From assembly GCF_900112705.1 (NCBI RefSeq), contig NZ_FOMR01000005.1:199355-263354 (forward strand): a stretch of 64,000 nt of DNA, given 5' to 3'. Below, piece by piece: positions 17,558 through 26,444 of the stretch; the first letter of the stretch is position 1; every line of letters starts with the position of its first letter. Position numbers and translations under genes: made by a program. The DNA comes from Lentibacillus persicus. GTDB lineage: Bacteria > Bacillota > Bacilli > Bacillales > Amphibacillaceae. The notes under the pieces are model-generated. The model saw only the letters and a list, made by a program, of their open reading frames with translations. It was not told where the DNA came from and did no database searches.

Positions 17558-18702
17558 AAATAACGGATTTTAAATTATATCAAGTTCCGCCAAGGTGGCT
17601 GTTTTTAAAAATTGAAACGGATGAAGGCATCAGCGGATGGGGAGAGCCAATTGTCGAGGGAAGAGCCTATACCGTAGAGGCTTGTGTTACTGAACTGATG
17701 GACTATATGATCGGGGAAGATCCCCGTCACATTGAAGATCATTTCCAGGTTTTATACCGCGGTGGTTTTTATCGTGGCGGACCAATCCTCATGAGCGCTA
17801 TTTCCGGAATTGAACAAGCGCTCTGGGATATTAAAGGCAAGTATTATAATATGCCGGTTTATGAAATGCTCGGCGGGGCCGCCCGTCATGACATTCAGGT
17901 TTATTCGTGGATTGGCGGTGATCGGCCACAGGATGTCGGCGCTGCTGCAAAGGAAAAAGCGGACGCCGGATTTACTGCCATCAAAATGAATGGAACTGAA
18001 GAAATGAATTATATTGATAGTTATTCGAAGGTGGATGCTGCGATCAGCCGCGTGGCAGCCATTCGTGAAGCGGTCGGAGATGATTTTGGAATCGGGATTG
18101 ATTTTCATGGGCGCGTGCATAAAGCAATGGCAAAAATTCTTGTAAAAGAGCTCGAACCTTACCGGCCGATGTTTATCGAAGAACCAGTGCTGGCCGAAAA
18201 CCTGGAAGCGTTCCAGGCTGTTGCCAACCATACCACGATTCCAATTGCCGCAGGGGAACGCAATTATACACGCTGGGGATTTAAGCAAATGTTGACTGAT
18301 GGTGTGGTGGACATTATTCAGCCTGATTTATCTCACGCCGGCGGTATTTTGGAGTCGAAAAAGATTGCAACGATGGCTGAAACATTTGATGTGGCGGTAG
18401 CACCTCATGCGCCATTGGGTCCAATCAATCTGGCCGCCTCACTGCAACTGGATGCCTGCACACCAAACTGTATTATTCAGGAGCAAAGTCTGGGAATCCA
18501 TTACAATCAAGGCAGTGATTTGTTGGATTATCTCGAAAACCCGGATCTATTCAAATATGCCAATGGGTCGGTGAAAATTCCTGAAGGCGTGGGGCTTGGA
18601 GTCGAAATTGATGAAGCCCGGGTGATCGAAGCGGCGAAAACGGGTCATCGATGGAAAAATCCTGTTTGGCGTAACAAAGACGGCACATTTGCCGAATGGT
18701 AG
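17554..18702 (+). CDS. dgoD: D-galactonate dehydratase (enolase superfamily)
   Basis: Dehydrates D-galactonate to 2-keto-3-deoxygalactonate. This 382-residue mandelate-racemase-family protein matches E. coli DgoD as recalled, throughout its length, including [15 protein letters not shown] at the start and AEW at the end. Metal ligands Asp183, Glu209 and Glu235 and catalytic His185 and His285 fall at the expected numbers. The presence of gluconokinase and GntZ in the same operon leaves a gluconate-type acid as an alternative substrate. It overlaps kdgA by 4 bases and is followed by the permease. Confidence 0.92.
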   Translation: MKITDFKLYQVPPRWLFLKIETDEGISGWGEPIVEGRAYTVEACVTELMDYMIGEDPRHIEDHFQVLYRGGFYRGGPILMSAISGIEQALWDIKGKYYNMPVYEMLGGAARHDIQVYSWIGGDRPQDVGAAAKEKADAGFTAIKMNGTEEMNYIDSYSKVDAAISRVAAIREAVGDDFGIGIDFHGRVHKAMAKILVKELEPYRPMFIEEPVLAENLEAFQAVANHTTIPIAAGERNYTRWGFKQMLTDGVVDIIQPDLSHAGGILESKKIATMAETFDVAVAPHAPLGPINLAASLQLDACTPNCIIQEQSLGIHYNQGSDLLDYLENPDLFKYANGSVKIPEGVGLGVEIDEARVIEAAKTGHRWKNPVWRNKDGTFAEW

Positions 18703-18753
18703 TCTAACAATCTATTAAACGTGTAATTTAAACAAATTTAGGGGGAAATATAA

Positions 18754-20112
18754 ATGTCGACTGTCGGATTAATTTTACTTGCCGCATTTGGGATAGCCTT
18801 ATTGCTATTCCTTGTTATCAAAACAAAGCTGCAGGCGTTCCTCGCATTACTCGTCGTCAGCTATCTGGTCGGGCTTCTATCAGGAATGAACCCATCTGAA
18901 GTCCTCCAAGCGGTCAACGACGGGATGGGTGGAACAGTAGCTGAGGTCGCCGTTATAATTGGTGTCGGCTCAATGTTTGGTGAAATATTAAAGGCTTCCG
19001 GCGGTGCGGAACGTCTGGCCATGACATTGATGGACAAGTTCGGGGAAAAGCGCGTCAATTGGGCGCTGATGTTGACGGGTGTTATTATTTCAATACCCGT
19101 ATTTCTGGATGTTGCATTTGTTATTTTAGTACCTATTTTATATAGTCTTGCACAAAAAACGAAAAAATCGTTGCTCTTTTTTGCGATTCCATTGTTGGCA
19201 GGTCTTGCTGTCACACATAGTTTTGTGCCGCCAACCCCTGGTCCAATTGCCGTTTCCTCTTTACTGGATGCCAATCTTGGCTGGGTCATCCTGTTTGGAT
19301 TAATGGCGGGGATCCCGGCAGCTGTTCTTGCCGGACCGGTTTTTGGAACGTATATCTCCAAAAAAATGCATATTGAAGTGCCGAAAGAGATGCTCGAGAA
19401 TATGGCGGAAACAGCCAGAGGCAAAGAGTACGATAAAGAGTTACCTAGCTTTAAAATGATCGCTTCATTGATCTTGCTGCCTTTGGTACTTATTTTGTTG
19501 AACACGTTTTCCAGTGCAATGGTTGCTGATGGCAGCACAGCGAAAAGTGTACTAACATTTATCGGTAATCCCGGCGTAGCATTAACCATTACAGCGTTGT
19601 TAACGTTTTATTTGTTGGGAACGCGTCGCGGTTATACAAAAGAAGACATCCAACAGATTGCCACTAAAGGGTTGGAACCCGCTGGTGTTATCATTTTGAT
19701 CACCGGTGCCGGTGGCGTGTTCGGTGAAGTGTTGGTTGCAACCGGGATCGGTGATGTAATTGCCGAGACAATGCAGAATCTGAATGTGCCGATTATCGTG
19801 TTCGCCTTTATCGTCGCGTCGGCCGTTCGTATTGCACAAGGTTCAGCAACGGTCGCCATGGTTACGGCTGCAAGTCTGATTTCACCGGTAATTGGTACAC
19901 TTGGCATTGAGGGTCCAATGCTTGCATTGCTTGTTATAACCATTGCCTCCGGTGCAACCATTGCCTCTCATGTGAATGATTCAGGATTCTGGATGGTAAG
20001 CCGTTTCCTTGGAATGTCAGAAAAGGATACACTCAAATCATGGACAGTTATGGAAACAATCATTGCATTCGTCGGATTTGGTGTTTCATTAATTATAAGT
20101 ATGTTTATTTAG
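18754..20112 (+). CDS. gntP: GntP-family sugar-acid permease
   Basis: A 452-residue membrane protein of the GntP gluconate:H+ symporter family, with 12 or more hydrophobic segments and family motifs such as THSFVPPTPGPIA, GAGGVFGEVL and HVNDSGFW. It is the last gene of the operon, 51 bases after dgoD, behind AGGGGGAAA, and is followed by a terminator. It would bring in gluconate, galactonate or both. One permease for both substrates is consistent with the mixed gene set, but its specificity is not visible. Confidence 0.92.
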   Translation: MSTVGLILLAAFGIALLLFLVIKTKLQAFLALLVVSYLVGLLSGMNPSEVLQAVNDGMGGTVAEVAVIIGVGSMFGEILKASGGAERLAMTLMDKFGEKRVNWALMLTGVIISIPVFLDVAFVILVPILYSLAQKTKKSLLFFAIPLLAGLAVTHSFVPPTPGPIAVSSLLDANLGWVILFGLMAGIPAAVLAGPVFGTYISKKMHIEVPKEMLENMAETARGKEYDKELPSFKMIASLILLPLVLILLNTFSSAMVADGSTAKSVLTFIGNPGVALTITALLTFYLLGTRRGYTKEDIQQIATKGLEPAGVIILITGAGGVFGEVLVATGIGDVIAETMQNLNVPIIVFAFIVASAVRIAQGSATVAMVTAASLISPVIGTLGIEGPMLALLVITIASGATIASHVNDSGFWMVSRFLGMSEKDTLKSWTVMETIIAFVGFGVSLIISMFI

Positions 20113-20115
20113 TGG

Positions 20116-20159
20116 AATTCAGTGCAGTGGGCATGGCGTTGCCCCTGCACTGAATTTTT
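20116..20159 (+). terminator. Terminator of the sugar-acid operon
   Basis: AATTCAGTGCAG pairs with CTGCACTGAATT, with an inner GGGC/GCCC, followed by TTTTA, directly after the gntP stop. Confidence 0.85.
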
Positions 20160-20336
20160 ATTGGAGCTTTTTCGTTTTTGTCCCTCTTTCGAATGAATAG
20201 TTGAAACGCATTTGCGAAAATTGAGTGAGTTCTAAAGCACGTACATCCGAATAATTTAATCTAGTTTTTGCAGTTCCCCATTAGATAGGATAATATAAAA
20301 ACAGATTAATCTTGAAAGAGCAAATGGAGGGGAAAA

Positions 20337-20891
20337 ATGACAACCAGCACAAGTACAAATCTAAAAATTCCTGAGTTGAAAAAACATCTGAAGGACTTCG
20401 ATCACAAGGAACTTATAGAGGTCATTACTGAGCTTTATAAACTGAACGGTGACGTTAAGGATTATTTAACGTTGAAATTCAACGGTGAGGAAAAGACGCA
20501 GGAGCTTTTCGATCGGGCAAAGAAAGCGATTGAGGATGAATTTTTTCCGGCTGGAGGGCACGGCAAATTGCGTTTGGCAAAAGCCAAACAGGCCATTACT
20601 GATTTTAAAAAACTCACACATGACGATGCCAAAACAATCGATTTAATGCTTTGTTATGTCGAATTTGGCACTGAATTTACCACAGCTTTCGGTGATATCG
20701 ATGAGAGATTCTATACCAGCATGTTATCGGTGTATGGCGACGTTATTTCGGCATGTGAAGCGGACGAATCATTATTTGAACAATTACACGAGCGTTTATA
20801 TGAGGTCGTTGCCGGTTCAGATGGAATTGGATGGGGTTACGATGATCAATTGATGATTATGTATGAATCGCTGAGATGGCTGGATGACTAG
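20337..20891 (+). CDS. DUF6155-like small protein
   Basis: A 184-residue soluble, acidic, mostly helical protein without signal peptide or membrane segment. The opening LKIPELKKHLKDFDHKELIE and the block EFFPAGGHGKLRLAKAKQAI recall the DUF6155 family as remembered; no database check was possible. AATGGAGGGG precedes the ATG. It stands alone between the gntP terminator and the mqo leader. No function is assigned. Confidence 0.65.
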   Translation: MTTSTSTNLKIPELKKHLKDFDHKELIEVITELYKLNGDVKDYLTLKFNGEEKTQELFDRAKKAIEDEFFPAGGHGKLRLAKAKQAITDFKKLTHDDAKTIDLMLCYVEFGTEFTTAFGDIDERFYTSMLSVYGDVISACEADESLFEQLHERLYEVVAGSDGIGWGYDDQLMIMYESLRWLDD

Positions 20892-21235
20892 GTTTTATTG
20901 GAATGGTGCTCGACGCTTTCGCTCGGCAGACTGCTTAAGCACGTTTTTGTTCAAGTGAAAATACTGATTTTAACGCCCGCCTCGACAGTATCCGCCAATT
21001 TATTGCCCGGGCAATAAAGATTGTAACATATTGTCGAGGGGAGGCGTCATGCTCGGTCAATCGAGAGCTGTTCAGTTATCTCGACTCGATCTAACGTTGA
21101 CTGTACCTTTGCTGCTGGTTTAGTTTATTGCAGAGAGTCATGAACGGCAGAGACAGTGTTTTTAGAGCAAGTGATTATCTGAGTATCATGGAACGATAGA
21201 ATACTAAACTTATTTCCTAAACGGGGTGAATGTAA
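20892..21235. other. mqo leader region with a large imperfect palindrome
   Basis: The 344-base region upstream of mqo contains at 20972-21047 a long inverted repeat. The outer arms are ACGCC..CCTCGACA and TTGTCGAGG..GGCGT, and at its centre (20999-21018) is a perfect 20-bp palindrome whose half is TTTATTGCCC. There is no T run, so it is not a simple terminator. A GGGGTG ribosome site precedes mqo. No coding frame is supported. Confidence 0.5.
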
Positions 21236-22726
21236 ATGAGTCATGAATCATCAACATCAGATGTTGTGTTAATCGGTGCCGGGATTATGAGTGCGACCTT
21301 GGGTGTACTCCTTAAAGAACTGGCACCTGATTGGAAAATGACCGTGTTTGAGCAGCTTGACGTTGCCGGGGGTGAAAGTTCGAATGAAAAAAATAATTCA
21401 GGAACCGGCCATGCGGCGTTATGTGAGTTAAACTATACCGTGGAGCAGCCGGATGGGTCCATTGATATAAGTAAGGCTGTCAGAATAAACGAACGCTTTC
21501 AATTATCACGACAACTTTGGGCTTATTTGGCCAATCGTGATTTAATCGAGAAACCAAGACATTTTATTACCGGGCTGCCGCATATGAGCTTTGTAAAAGG
21601 TGAAGAAAATGTGGCGTTTTTAAAGAAACGCTTCGAGACAATGGCCGGGCATCCATTATTTAAAGACATGGTATTTTCCGATGACCCGGAGCAGTTAAAG
21701 GAATGGTTTCCGCTAATTATGAACAACCGGGCAGCTAATGAACCGGTTGCCGGAACGCGATTCGATGACGGTACAGATGTCAATTACGGTGAATTAACGC
21801 GCACAATGATTGATTATTTGGAAAGAGAAGACGTTAACATCCATTACGAGCACAATGTTCTGGACGTGAAGCAGACCGATGATGGCATGTGGAAATTGAA
21901 GGTACGGGATAAAAATGGTGCGATTGGAACGCACAAAGCGCGGTTTGTGTTTATCGGTTCCGGTGGAGGTAGTTTATCCTTACTGCAGAAGACCGGCATT
22001 CCTGAAGCGAAACATATCGGCGGATTTCCAATAAGCGGCCAATATCTGGAATGTAAAAATCCTGAGGTCATTGAACAGCACTATGCCAAAGTATATGGCA
22101 AGAATCCGCCTGGTGCCCCGTTAATTGTTGTACCGCATTTGGACACGCGGTTTATCGATGGGAAACAAACGTTAATTTTTGGTCCGTTTGCAGGTTTTTC
22201 GCCGAAGTTTCTTAAAACGGGTTCAAATAAAGACTTGTTTGCTTCGATTAAGCCGGATAATATGACGACTATGTTAGCGGCAGGAGCGAAGAATATCCCA
22301 TTGATGCAGTATTTGATTCAACAATTGCGATTAACCAAGGAAGAGCGGATGAATGAATTACGCGAATACTTCCCGGATGCTAAAGATGAGGATTGGGAGC
22401 TGAAAATTGCAGGACAGCGCGTTCAGGTTATTAAAGACACACCCGACGGCAAGGGCACCATTCAATTCAGTGATACCGAAGTTGTCCACAGCCATGATCG
22501 ATCGCTCGCCGCACTACTCGGTGGGTCGCCGGGTGCGTCAACATCCGTTTCTGATATGGTTGAATTGATCGAAACATGCTTCCCGCACAAGCTCGATGAA
22601 TGGAAACCGAAACTAAAAGAAATGATGCCATCGTATGGTGAAAAAATATCTGATAACCCAGAACTGATAAATGCCATTCAATCATCAACCATGAAAGCAC
22701 TGGAACTGGGGGACAGGGGGACGTGA
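21236..22726 (+). CDS. mqo: Malate:quinone oxidoreductase
   Basis: A membrane-associated FAD enzyme that oxidises malate to oxaloacetate and reduces quinone, bypassing NAD-malate dehydrogenase. The 496 residues start with a Rossmann FAD motif ([15 protein letters not shown], about 9-23) and contain the Mqo segments [19 protein letters not shown] and [17 protein letters not shown]. The last residues, GDRGT, and the TGA stop are encoded inside a 27-bp palindromic repeat at 22710-22736, so the natural C-terminus has been replaced or slightly extended. The same tail ends the DctQ protein at 50777. Confidence 0.95.
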   Translation: MSHESSTSDVVLIGAGIMSATLGVLLKELAPDWKMTVFEQLDVAGGESSNEKNNSGTGHAALCELNYTVEQPDGSIDISKAVRINERFQLSRQLWAYLANRDLIEKPRHFITGLPHMSFVKGEENVAFLKKRFETMAGHPLFKDMVFSDDPEQLKEWFPLIMNNRAANEPVAGTRFDDGTDVNYGELTRTMIDYLEREDVNIHYEHNVLDVKQTDDGMWKLKVRDKNGAIGTHKARFVFIGSGGGSLSLLQKTGIPEAKHIGGFPISGQYLECKNPEVIEQHYAKVYGKNPPGAPLIVVPHLDTRFIDGKQTLIFGPFAGFSPKFLKTGSNKDLFASIKPDNMTTMLAAGAKNIPLMQYLIQQLRLTKEERMNELREYFPDAKDEDWELKIAGQRVQVIKDTPDGKGTIQFSDTEVVHSHDRSLAALLGGSPGASTSVSDMVELIETCFPHKLDEWKPKLKEMMPSYGEKISDNPELINAIQSSTMKALELGDRGT

Positions 22727-22736
22727 TCACTGTCCC
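22710..22736. repeat. 27-bp palindromic element overlapping the end of mqo
   Basis: Arms GGGACAG and CTGTCCC surround GGGGACGTGATCA. The mqo TGA (22724-22726) is the TGA within the element. It lies between converging mqo and the TSUP gene. Confidence 0.8.
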
Positions 22737-22765
22737 ACTGGAATGTCTCTCTATGGTATTAAGAA

Positions 22766-23551
22766 TTAACCAAAATACAAACGCATGCCCATCACAACGA
22801 GCAGCATGGAAAGCATTTGGATGACGACGTTACTTGAGACTTTTTTGGACAGACTGACACCTAAATAAGCACCGATTATGGTGCCCAATCCGCCCCATAA
22901 CACGGTCGGCCAATCCACGTGCCCATACAAGGATTGCAGAAAAGCACCTGTTGTTGTATAAAGACATAATGAAAAAATCGATGTGGCGGCAGCATTATGT
23001 GCAGCAAAACGGAAAATGTAAATTAAAATAGGTACAAGCACCCAGCCGCCGCCAATTCCTAAGTAGCTTGACAGAATGCCTAAGAAAAACCCAAGTGGTA
23101 AAAACCACTTGGTACTTAAACGCGCCTTTTCAGCATTTTGGTTATAAGCTGCCGGCATATCACCTTTGTTTTTAGATGTCATATTTTTTAAAAATAAAAA
23201 TATGCCCAATGAGAGAAGGGCGGTGGCAAAAATCCAGTAGAATGCTGTGGATTCTGATGACTGAAATGTGAGCAGCCATACCCCTGCTAAAGATCCGGGG
23301 ACAGCCCCTATGCCAATCTGTAATCCTGCTTTATAGTTTATTCTTTTTTGCCGGGCATACCCCGTTACCCCGGATAAAGCATTAATAAGGACAATAACCA
23401 GCCCGGACCCTGCGGCAATGGCTGGTTCCATGTTAAAAAATATTAAAAGAGCCGGGACAAATATAAATCCCCCGCCTGCACCCACCACTGTGCCATAAGA
23501 TCCCGCCAAAACACCTGTGACGAACAAAGCAATTGCTGTCGATACGGTCAT
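22766..23551 (-). CDS. TSUP/TauE-SafE family membrane transporter
   Basis: A 261-residue membrane protein of the sulfite exporter TauE/SafE family. It has the N-terminal TGVLAGSYGTVVGAGGGFIFVPAL and the repeat-like LSSYLGIGGGWVLVPIL in its second half. Members export sulfite, sulfoacetate or other organosulfur anions. ATG 23551 is chosen for GGAG 8 bases upstream. It lies after a CysL-like LysR gene on the same strand. With taurine-to-sulfite genes elsewhere in the window, sulfite export is a reasonable inference, but the family is broad. Confidence 0.85.
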   Translation of the reverse strand: MTVSTAIALFVTGVLAGSYGTVVGAGGGFIFVPALLIFFNMEPAIAAGSGLVIVLINALSGVTGYARQKRINYKAGLQIGIGAVPGSLAGVWLLTFQSSESTAFYWIFATALLSLGIFLFLKNMTSKNKGDMPAAYNQNAEKARLSTKWFLPLGFFLGILSSYLGIGGGWVLVPILIYIFRFAAHNAAATSIFSLCLYTTTGAFLQSLYGHVDWPTVLWGGLGTIIGAYLGVSLSKKVSSNVVIQMLSMLLVVMGMRLYFG

Positions 23552-23595
23552 ATATCTCACTCCATGTATTGGTATGTAATCCTGCTGTCAGGCGG

Positions 23596-23625
23596 CTGGG
23601 ACAACCACCAGCCACTCTGTCCCAG
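23596..23625. repeat. Hairpin with GGGACA/TGTCCC arms
   Basis: CTGGGACA and TGTCCCAG form a perfect 8-bp stem around a 14-base loop. The arms match the 27-bp element family but the centre does not. It lies between the LysR gene and the TSUP gene. Confidence 0.5.
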
Positions 23626-23744
23626 TGCGAAGGGGCAATTATATGCGGACAAGCAGGTTACGCAGTTCGCTATACCTTAATTTAACAGAGCGAATGAAGT
23701 GTGTATATTTCGATAATGGCATAGGCTATAAGGAATTGGAATAT

Positions 23745-24626
23745 CTAATGACGGATAAAGTTTACAAATGAAACGGCATTATTTTTGTGGAAACGCTCAT
23801 TTTTTCGAACGAGCCATAAATCACGTTTTAAGGTCAGATGACGTATAGGAACTTCTTTTAGCATGCCTTGTTTAAGTTCCTGGGCCACCGTCAATCGTGA
23901 AACAATACTTACCCCGAGGCCTGCCTCCACGGCACTTTTAATTGCTTGTGTAGTTCCTAACTCCATGTAGTTGCCCATTTTATCAAGGACGTTATTATCG
24001 TTTAAAAACTTTTCGATCATTAAGCGTGTGCCGGAAGCAGCCTCTCTCCAGAGCATTCTTTCGTGTGTGATTTCTTCAATGTCAATTCCTTCGCGCTCAC
24101 GCCAAGGATGTTCAGGCGGGTGAATTAAAACTAATTCATCATCTGCAAAATTCTCGGCTAATAAATCGTCGTCGTGAATAACACCCTCAACCAACGCAAG
24201 GTCTAAAACATCATTTGCTAATTCATCCAATATTTTGGGGGTGTTATTAATGCTTAACGATAATTTTACCTCGGGATGTTCTTTTTTAAATTTCCCCAAT
24301 AAACTTGGCAGCAAATATTCGCCAATCGTATAGCTGGCCCCTATTGTAAGCGTTGTGTTGGCGTGTTCAAGTTTTTCTTGAATCGACGCTTGTGATCGGT
24401 TGTACGCATCAACAATTGAGCGTGCGTACGGATAAAGAATTTCGCCGTTTGCAGTAAGTGACAGCCTGCCATTTTTTCGCTCAAATAACAGAGCATCGTA
24501 TGCGCTTTCCAACTGTTGAATTTGTTTGGAAACGGTCGGCTGCGAAACAAATGATAATTTTGCTGCTTGACTGACACTGCCTACTTCAACAACAAGGCAA
24601 AACGTTTTAAACGTTTCTATGTTCAC
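23745..24626 (-). CDS. LysR-family transcriptional regulator (CysL-like)
   Basis: A 293-residue LysR regulator with an N-terminal winged HTH (about 18-37, VSQAAKLSFVSQPTVSKQIQ) and a C-terminal periplasmic-binding-like effector domain (SYTIGEYLLPSLLGKF). The sequence resembles the YwfK/CysL branch that governs sulfite reduction in Bacillus. The neighbours are a TSUP exporter downstream and the amidohydrolase/Rieske operon divergently. It could regulate either; the organosulfur link suggests the exporter. It is also similar to the LysR at 44589. Confidence 0.85.
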   Translation of the reverse strand: MNIETFKTFCLVVEVGSVSQAAKLSFVSQPTVSKQIQQLESAYDALLFERKNGRLSLTANGEILYPYARSIVDAYNRSQASIQEKLEHANTTLTIGASYTIGEYLLPSLLGKFKKEHPEVKLSLSINNTPKILDELANDVLDLALVEGVIHDDDLLAENFADDELVLIHPPEHPWREREGIDIEEITHERMLWREAASGTRLMIEKFLNDNNVLDKMGNYMELGTTQAIKSAVEAGLGVSIVSRLTVAQELKQGMLKEVPIRHLTLKRDLWLVRKNERFHKNNAVSFVNFIRH

Positions 24627-24960
24627 GTCACATCCACCACCCTCAATGTATTATCCATTCGATCAACGCGTTTTTGCACATTCATTAGCTTATCATATCG
24701 AAAAAGAAAGTAAATACATGCCGATTTCTTATGAGAACGGGTGCAACTATCTGAATATTCACGTTAATCTTTCACGAAATTTCGACGAATTTTGCTCACT
24801 GAGCTTCACTGACGTTCACTGAGCTTCACTGAAGCCACTCAACTTCTGAAATTGGATTTGCCAGTCTTCAGAGGGTTTATGTAGACTACATTTAGTTCAT
24901 GCGCATGGATTTTTCAAGTCGTTTTAATCGTTTGTTAAGAACGGAATAGGAGGATTTCAT
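24627..24960. other. Divergent promoter region between LysR and amidohydrolase genes
   Basis: This 334-base intergenic region carries four head-to-tail 10-base units beginning TCACTGA at 24796, 24806, 24816 and 24826. The third and first units are identical. The ten-base spacing places every unit on the same face of the helix. No clear -35/-10 pair was recognised. AGGAGG lies just before the amidohydrolase ATG. No coding frame is supported. Confidence 0.5.
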
Positions 24961-26058
24961 ATGTCGCAAAAGTCTACCGGCAAGAAGCAGAAACAACGTC
25001 GTATCATTGATACCGACGTCCATGAAAGAGCTACCTACGCGGACCTTGTCCCTTACTTAGAAAATCCATGGAAACGGTATATAACAGATAATCATTGGAT
25101 GCAGGAAAAACATATGCCTTACACTCAGCCAACTGTTGCTGGCGTCGATCGGGCGGATGCAATCACACCAGACGGTGGTGCTGCAGGTACCGATCTCGGT
25201 TTTATGCAGGAGCAATTACTCGACGCAGAAGGCCATGAATACGGCATTCTAACCGGTGCTCTAGATCCGTCACCGTCATCCATGCACGGTTGGTACGAAA
25301 TGGCAACAGCCTTGGCAAGTGCTTATAACGATTGGCAAATTGAAAATTGGCTGGAAAAGGATAACCGTTTATACGGATCGGTTCACATTGCGGCACAGGA
25401 TCCGCAGCAAGCGGTCCGCGAGATCGAACGGGTCGGGTCCCATCCGAAAATGGTACAAATATTGCTGCCGATTGACCGAACATCGTGGGGAGATCCGTTT
25501 TATCATCCCATTTATGAAGCATGTGAGCGCTATAATTTATCCATTGGCATGCACCATAATGAGCCACCGACCCATTTCGGGGGTTGGCCGCGTTATTTCA
25601 TCGAATGGCATACGATGCTGCCGACCGCGCATATGATTGAAGTTTCCAACATGGTGTTTAACGGCGTCTTTGATAAATTCCCTGGCTTACATCTTATTAT
25701 GATCGAGGGCGGGTTCACGCATGCCCCACATTTGATGAAAAAGATGGACCAGCAGTACAAGGAACTTCGTCACGAGATACCTTGGATGAAGCGGATGCCG
25801 AGTGACATTATGCGCGAGCACGTTCGTTTCACGACCCAGCCGGTGGAAGAAATGAGCCAGAAAGAATTTATGCAGTATATTGATCAAATGGGTTCAGAGG
25901 ATATGGTCTGTTTTGCAACGGATTACCCACATTGGGACTATGATTCTCCACAGGAGGCACTTCCTAAGTTGGATGAAGCACTGGCAGAAAAAATCTATTC
26001 CGAAAATGCACGGGCAGCATATCCGAAATTGCCCCAAAAACAAGGGAGTGTGACATGA
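24961..26058 (+). CDS. Amidohydrolase-family (PF04909-type) metal-dependent hydrolase/decarboxylase
   Basis: A 365-residue TIM-barrel amidohydrolase of the ACMSD/amidohydrolase-2 type. It has the strand-1 metal motif DTDVH (His21), a central IGMHHNEPP, LIMIEGGFTHAP and a late FATDYPHWDYD carrying the conserved aspartate. Family members decarboxylate or hydrolyse carboxylated ring or ring-cleavage products. AGGAGG precedes ATG 24961. The stop overlaps the first Rieske gene, so the two are translationally coupled. The substrate is unknown; the operon suggests an oxidised small organic acid or amine. Confidence 0.85.
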   Translation: MSQKSTGKKQKQRRIIDTDVHERATYADLVPYLENPWKRYITDNHWMQEKHMPYTQPTVAGVDRADAITPDGGAAGTDLGFMQEQLLDAEGHEYGILTGALDPSPSSMHGWYEMATALASAYNDWQIENWLEKDNRLYGSVHIAAQDPQQAVREIERVGSHPKMVQILLPIDRTSWGDPFYHPIYEACERYNLSIGMHHNEPPTHFGGWPRYFIEWHTMLPTAHMIEVSNMVFNGVFDKFPGLHLIMIEGGFTHAPHLMKKMDQQYKELRHEIPWMKRMPSDIMREHVRFTTQPVEEMSQKEFMQYIDQMGSEDMVCFATDYPHWDYDSPQEALPKLDEALAEKIYSENARAAYPKLPQKQGSVT

Positions 26059-26414
26059 TGCGGGAAGTTGTATTTAAAAAAGAAGATATCGAACCCGGTA
26101 AGATGAAAAGTGCGTCATTAGGGAAAATTCCGGTCGTTGTTTGCCGCACAAAAGACGGAGAATTCTATGCATATGCCAATCGGTGCCTGCACCAGGGTGC
26201 TCCACTCTCAGAGGGTGCTTTATGCGGAGACACCAAGCGAACGGATATTCACGGCAATTATGAGTATATCCGCGACGGCGAAATTCTCCGCTGTCCGTGG
26301 CACGGGCTTGAGTATGACATTAAAAATGACGGTTGTATGCTGGCTGAGCCCGACAAAAAATTACGCAGCTTCAATGTGACAATTGAGGACGACCATGTGG
26401 TTGTACACAAATAA
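26055..26414 (+). CDS. Rieske [2Fe-2S] ferredoxin-like protein 1
   Basis: A 119-residue soluble protein with a Rieske cluster site: CLH (Cys44, His46) and CPWH (Cys80, His83). The loop between the two halves is longer than in classic Rieske ferredoxins (about 33 residues, containing CGDTKRTDIHGNYEYI). It resembles the N-terminal Rieske part of oxygenases as well as stand-alone ferredoxins. It overlaps the amidohydrolase stop; ATG 26055 or 26058 are both possible starts. It would carry one electron to an oxygenase that is not in the window. Confidence 0.85.
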   Translation: MMREVVFKKEDIEPGKMKSASLGKIPVVVCRTKDGEFYAYANRCLHQGAPLSEGALCGDTKRTDIHGNYEYIRDGEILRCPWHGLEYDIKNDGCMLAEPDKKLRSFNVTIEDDHVVVHK

Positions 26415-26444
26415 ACCTGCCAGAGGATGCACGAGGTGAATGGA

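Noticed and set aside
18861-19589. Long minus-strand frame of 242 codons opposite gntP
   Set aside because: It is the mirror of a GC-biased membrane-protein gene, with no ribosome site and no family features; the plus strand is clearly gntP.
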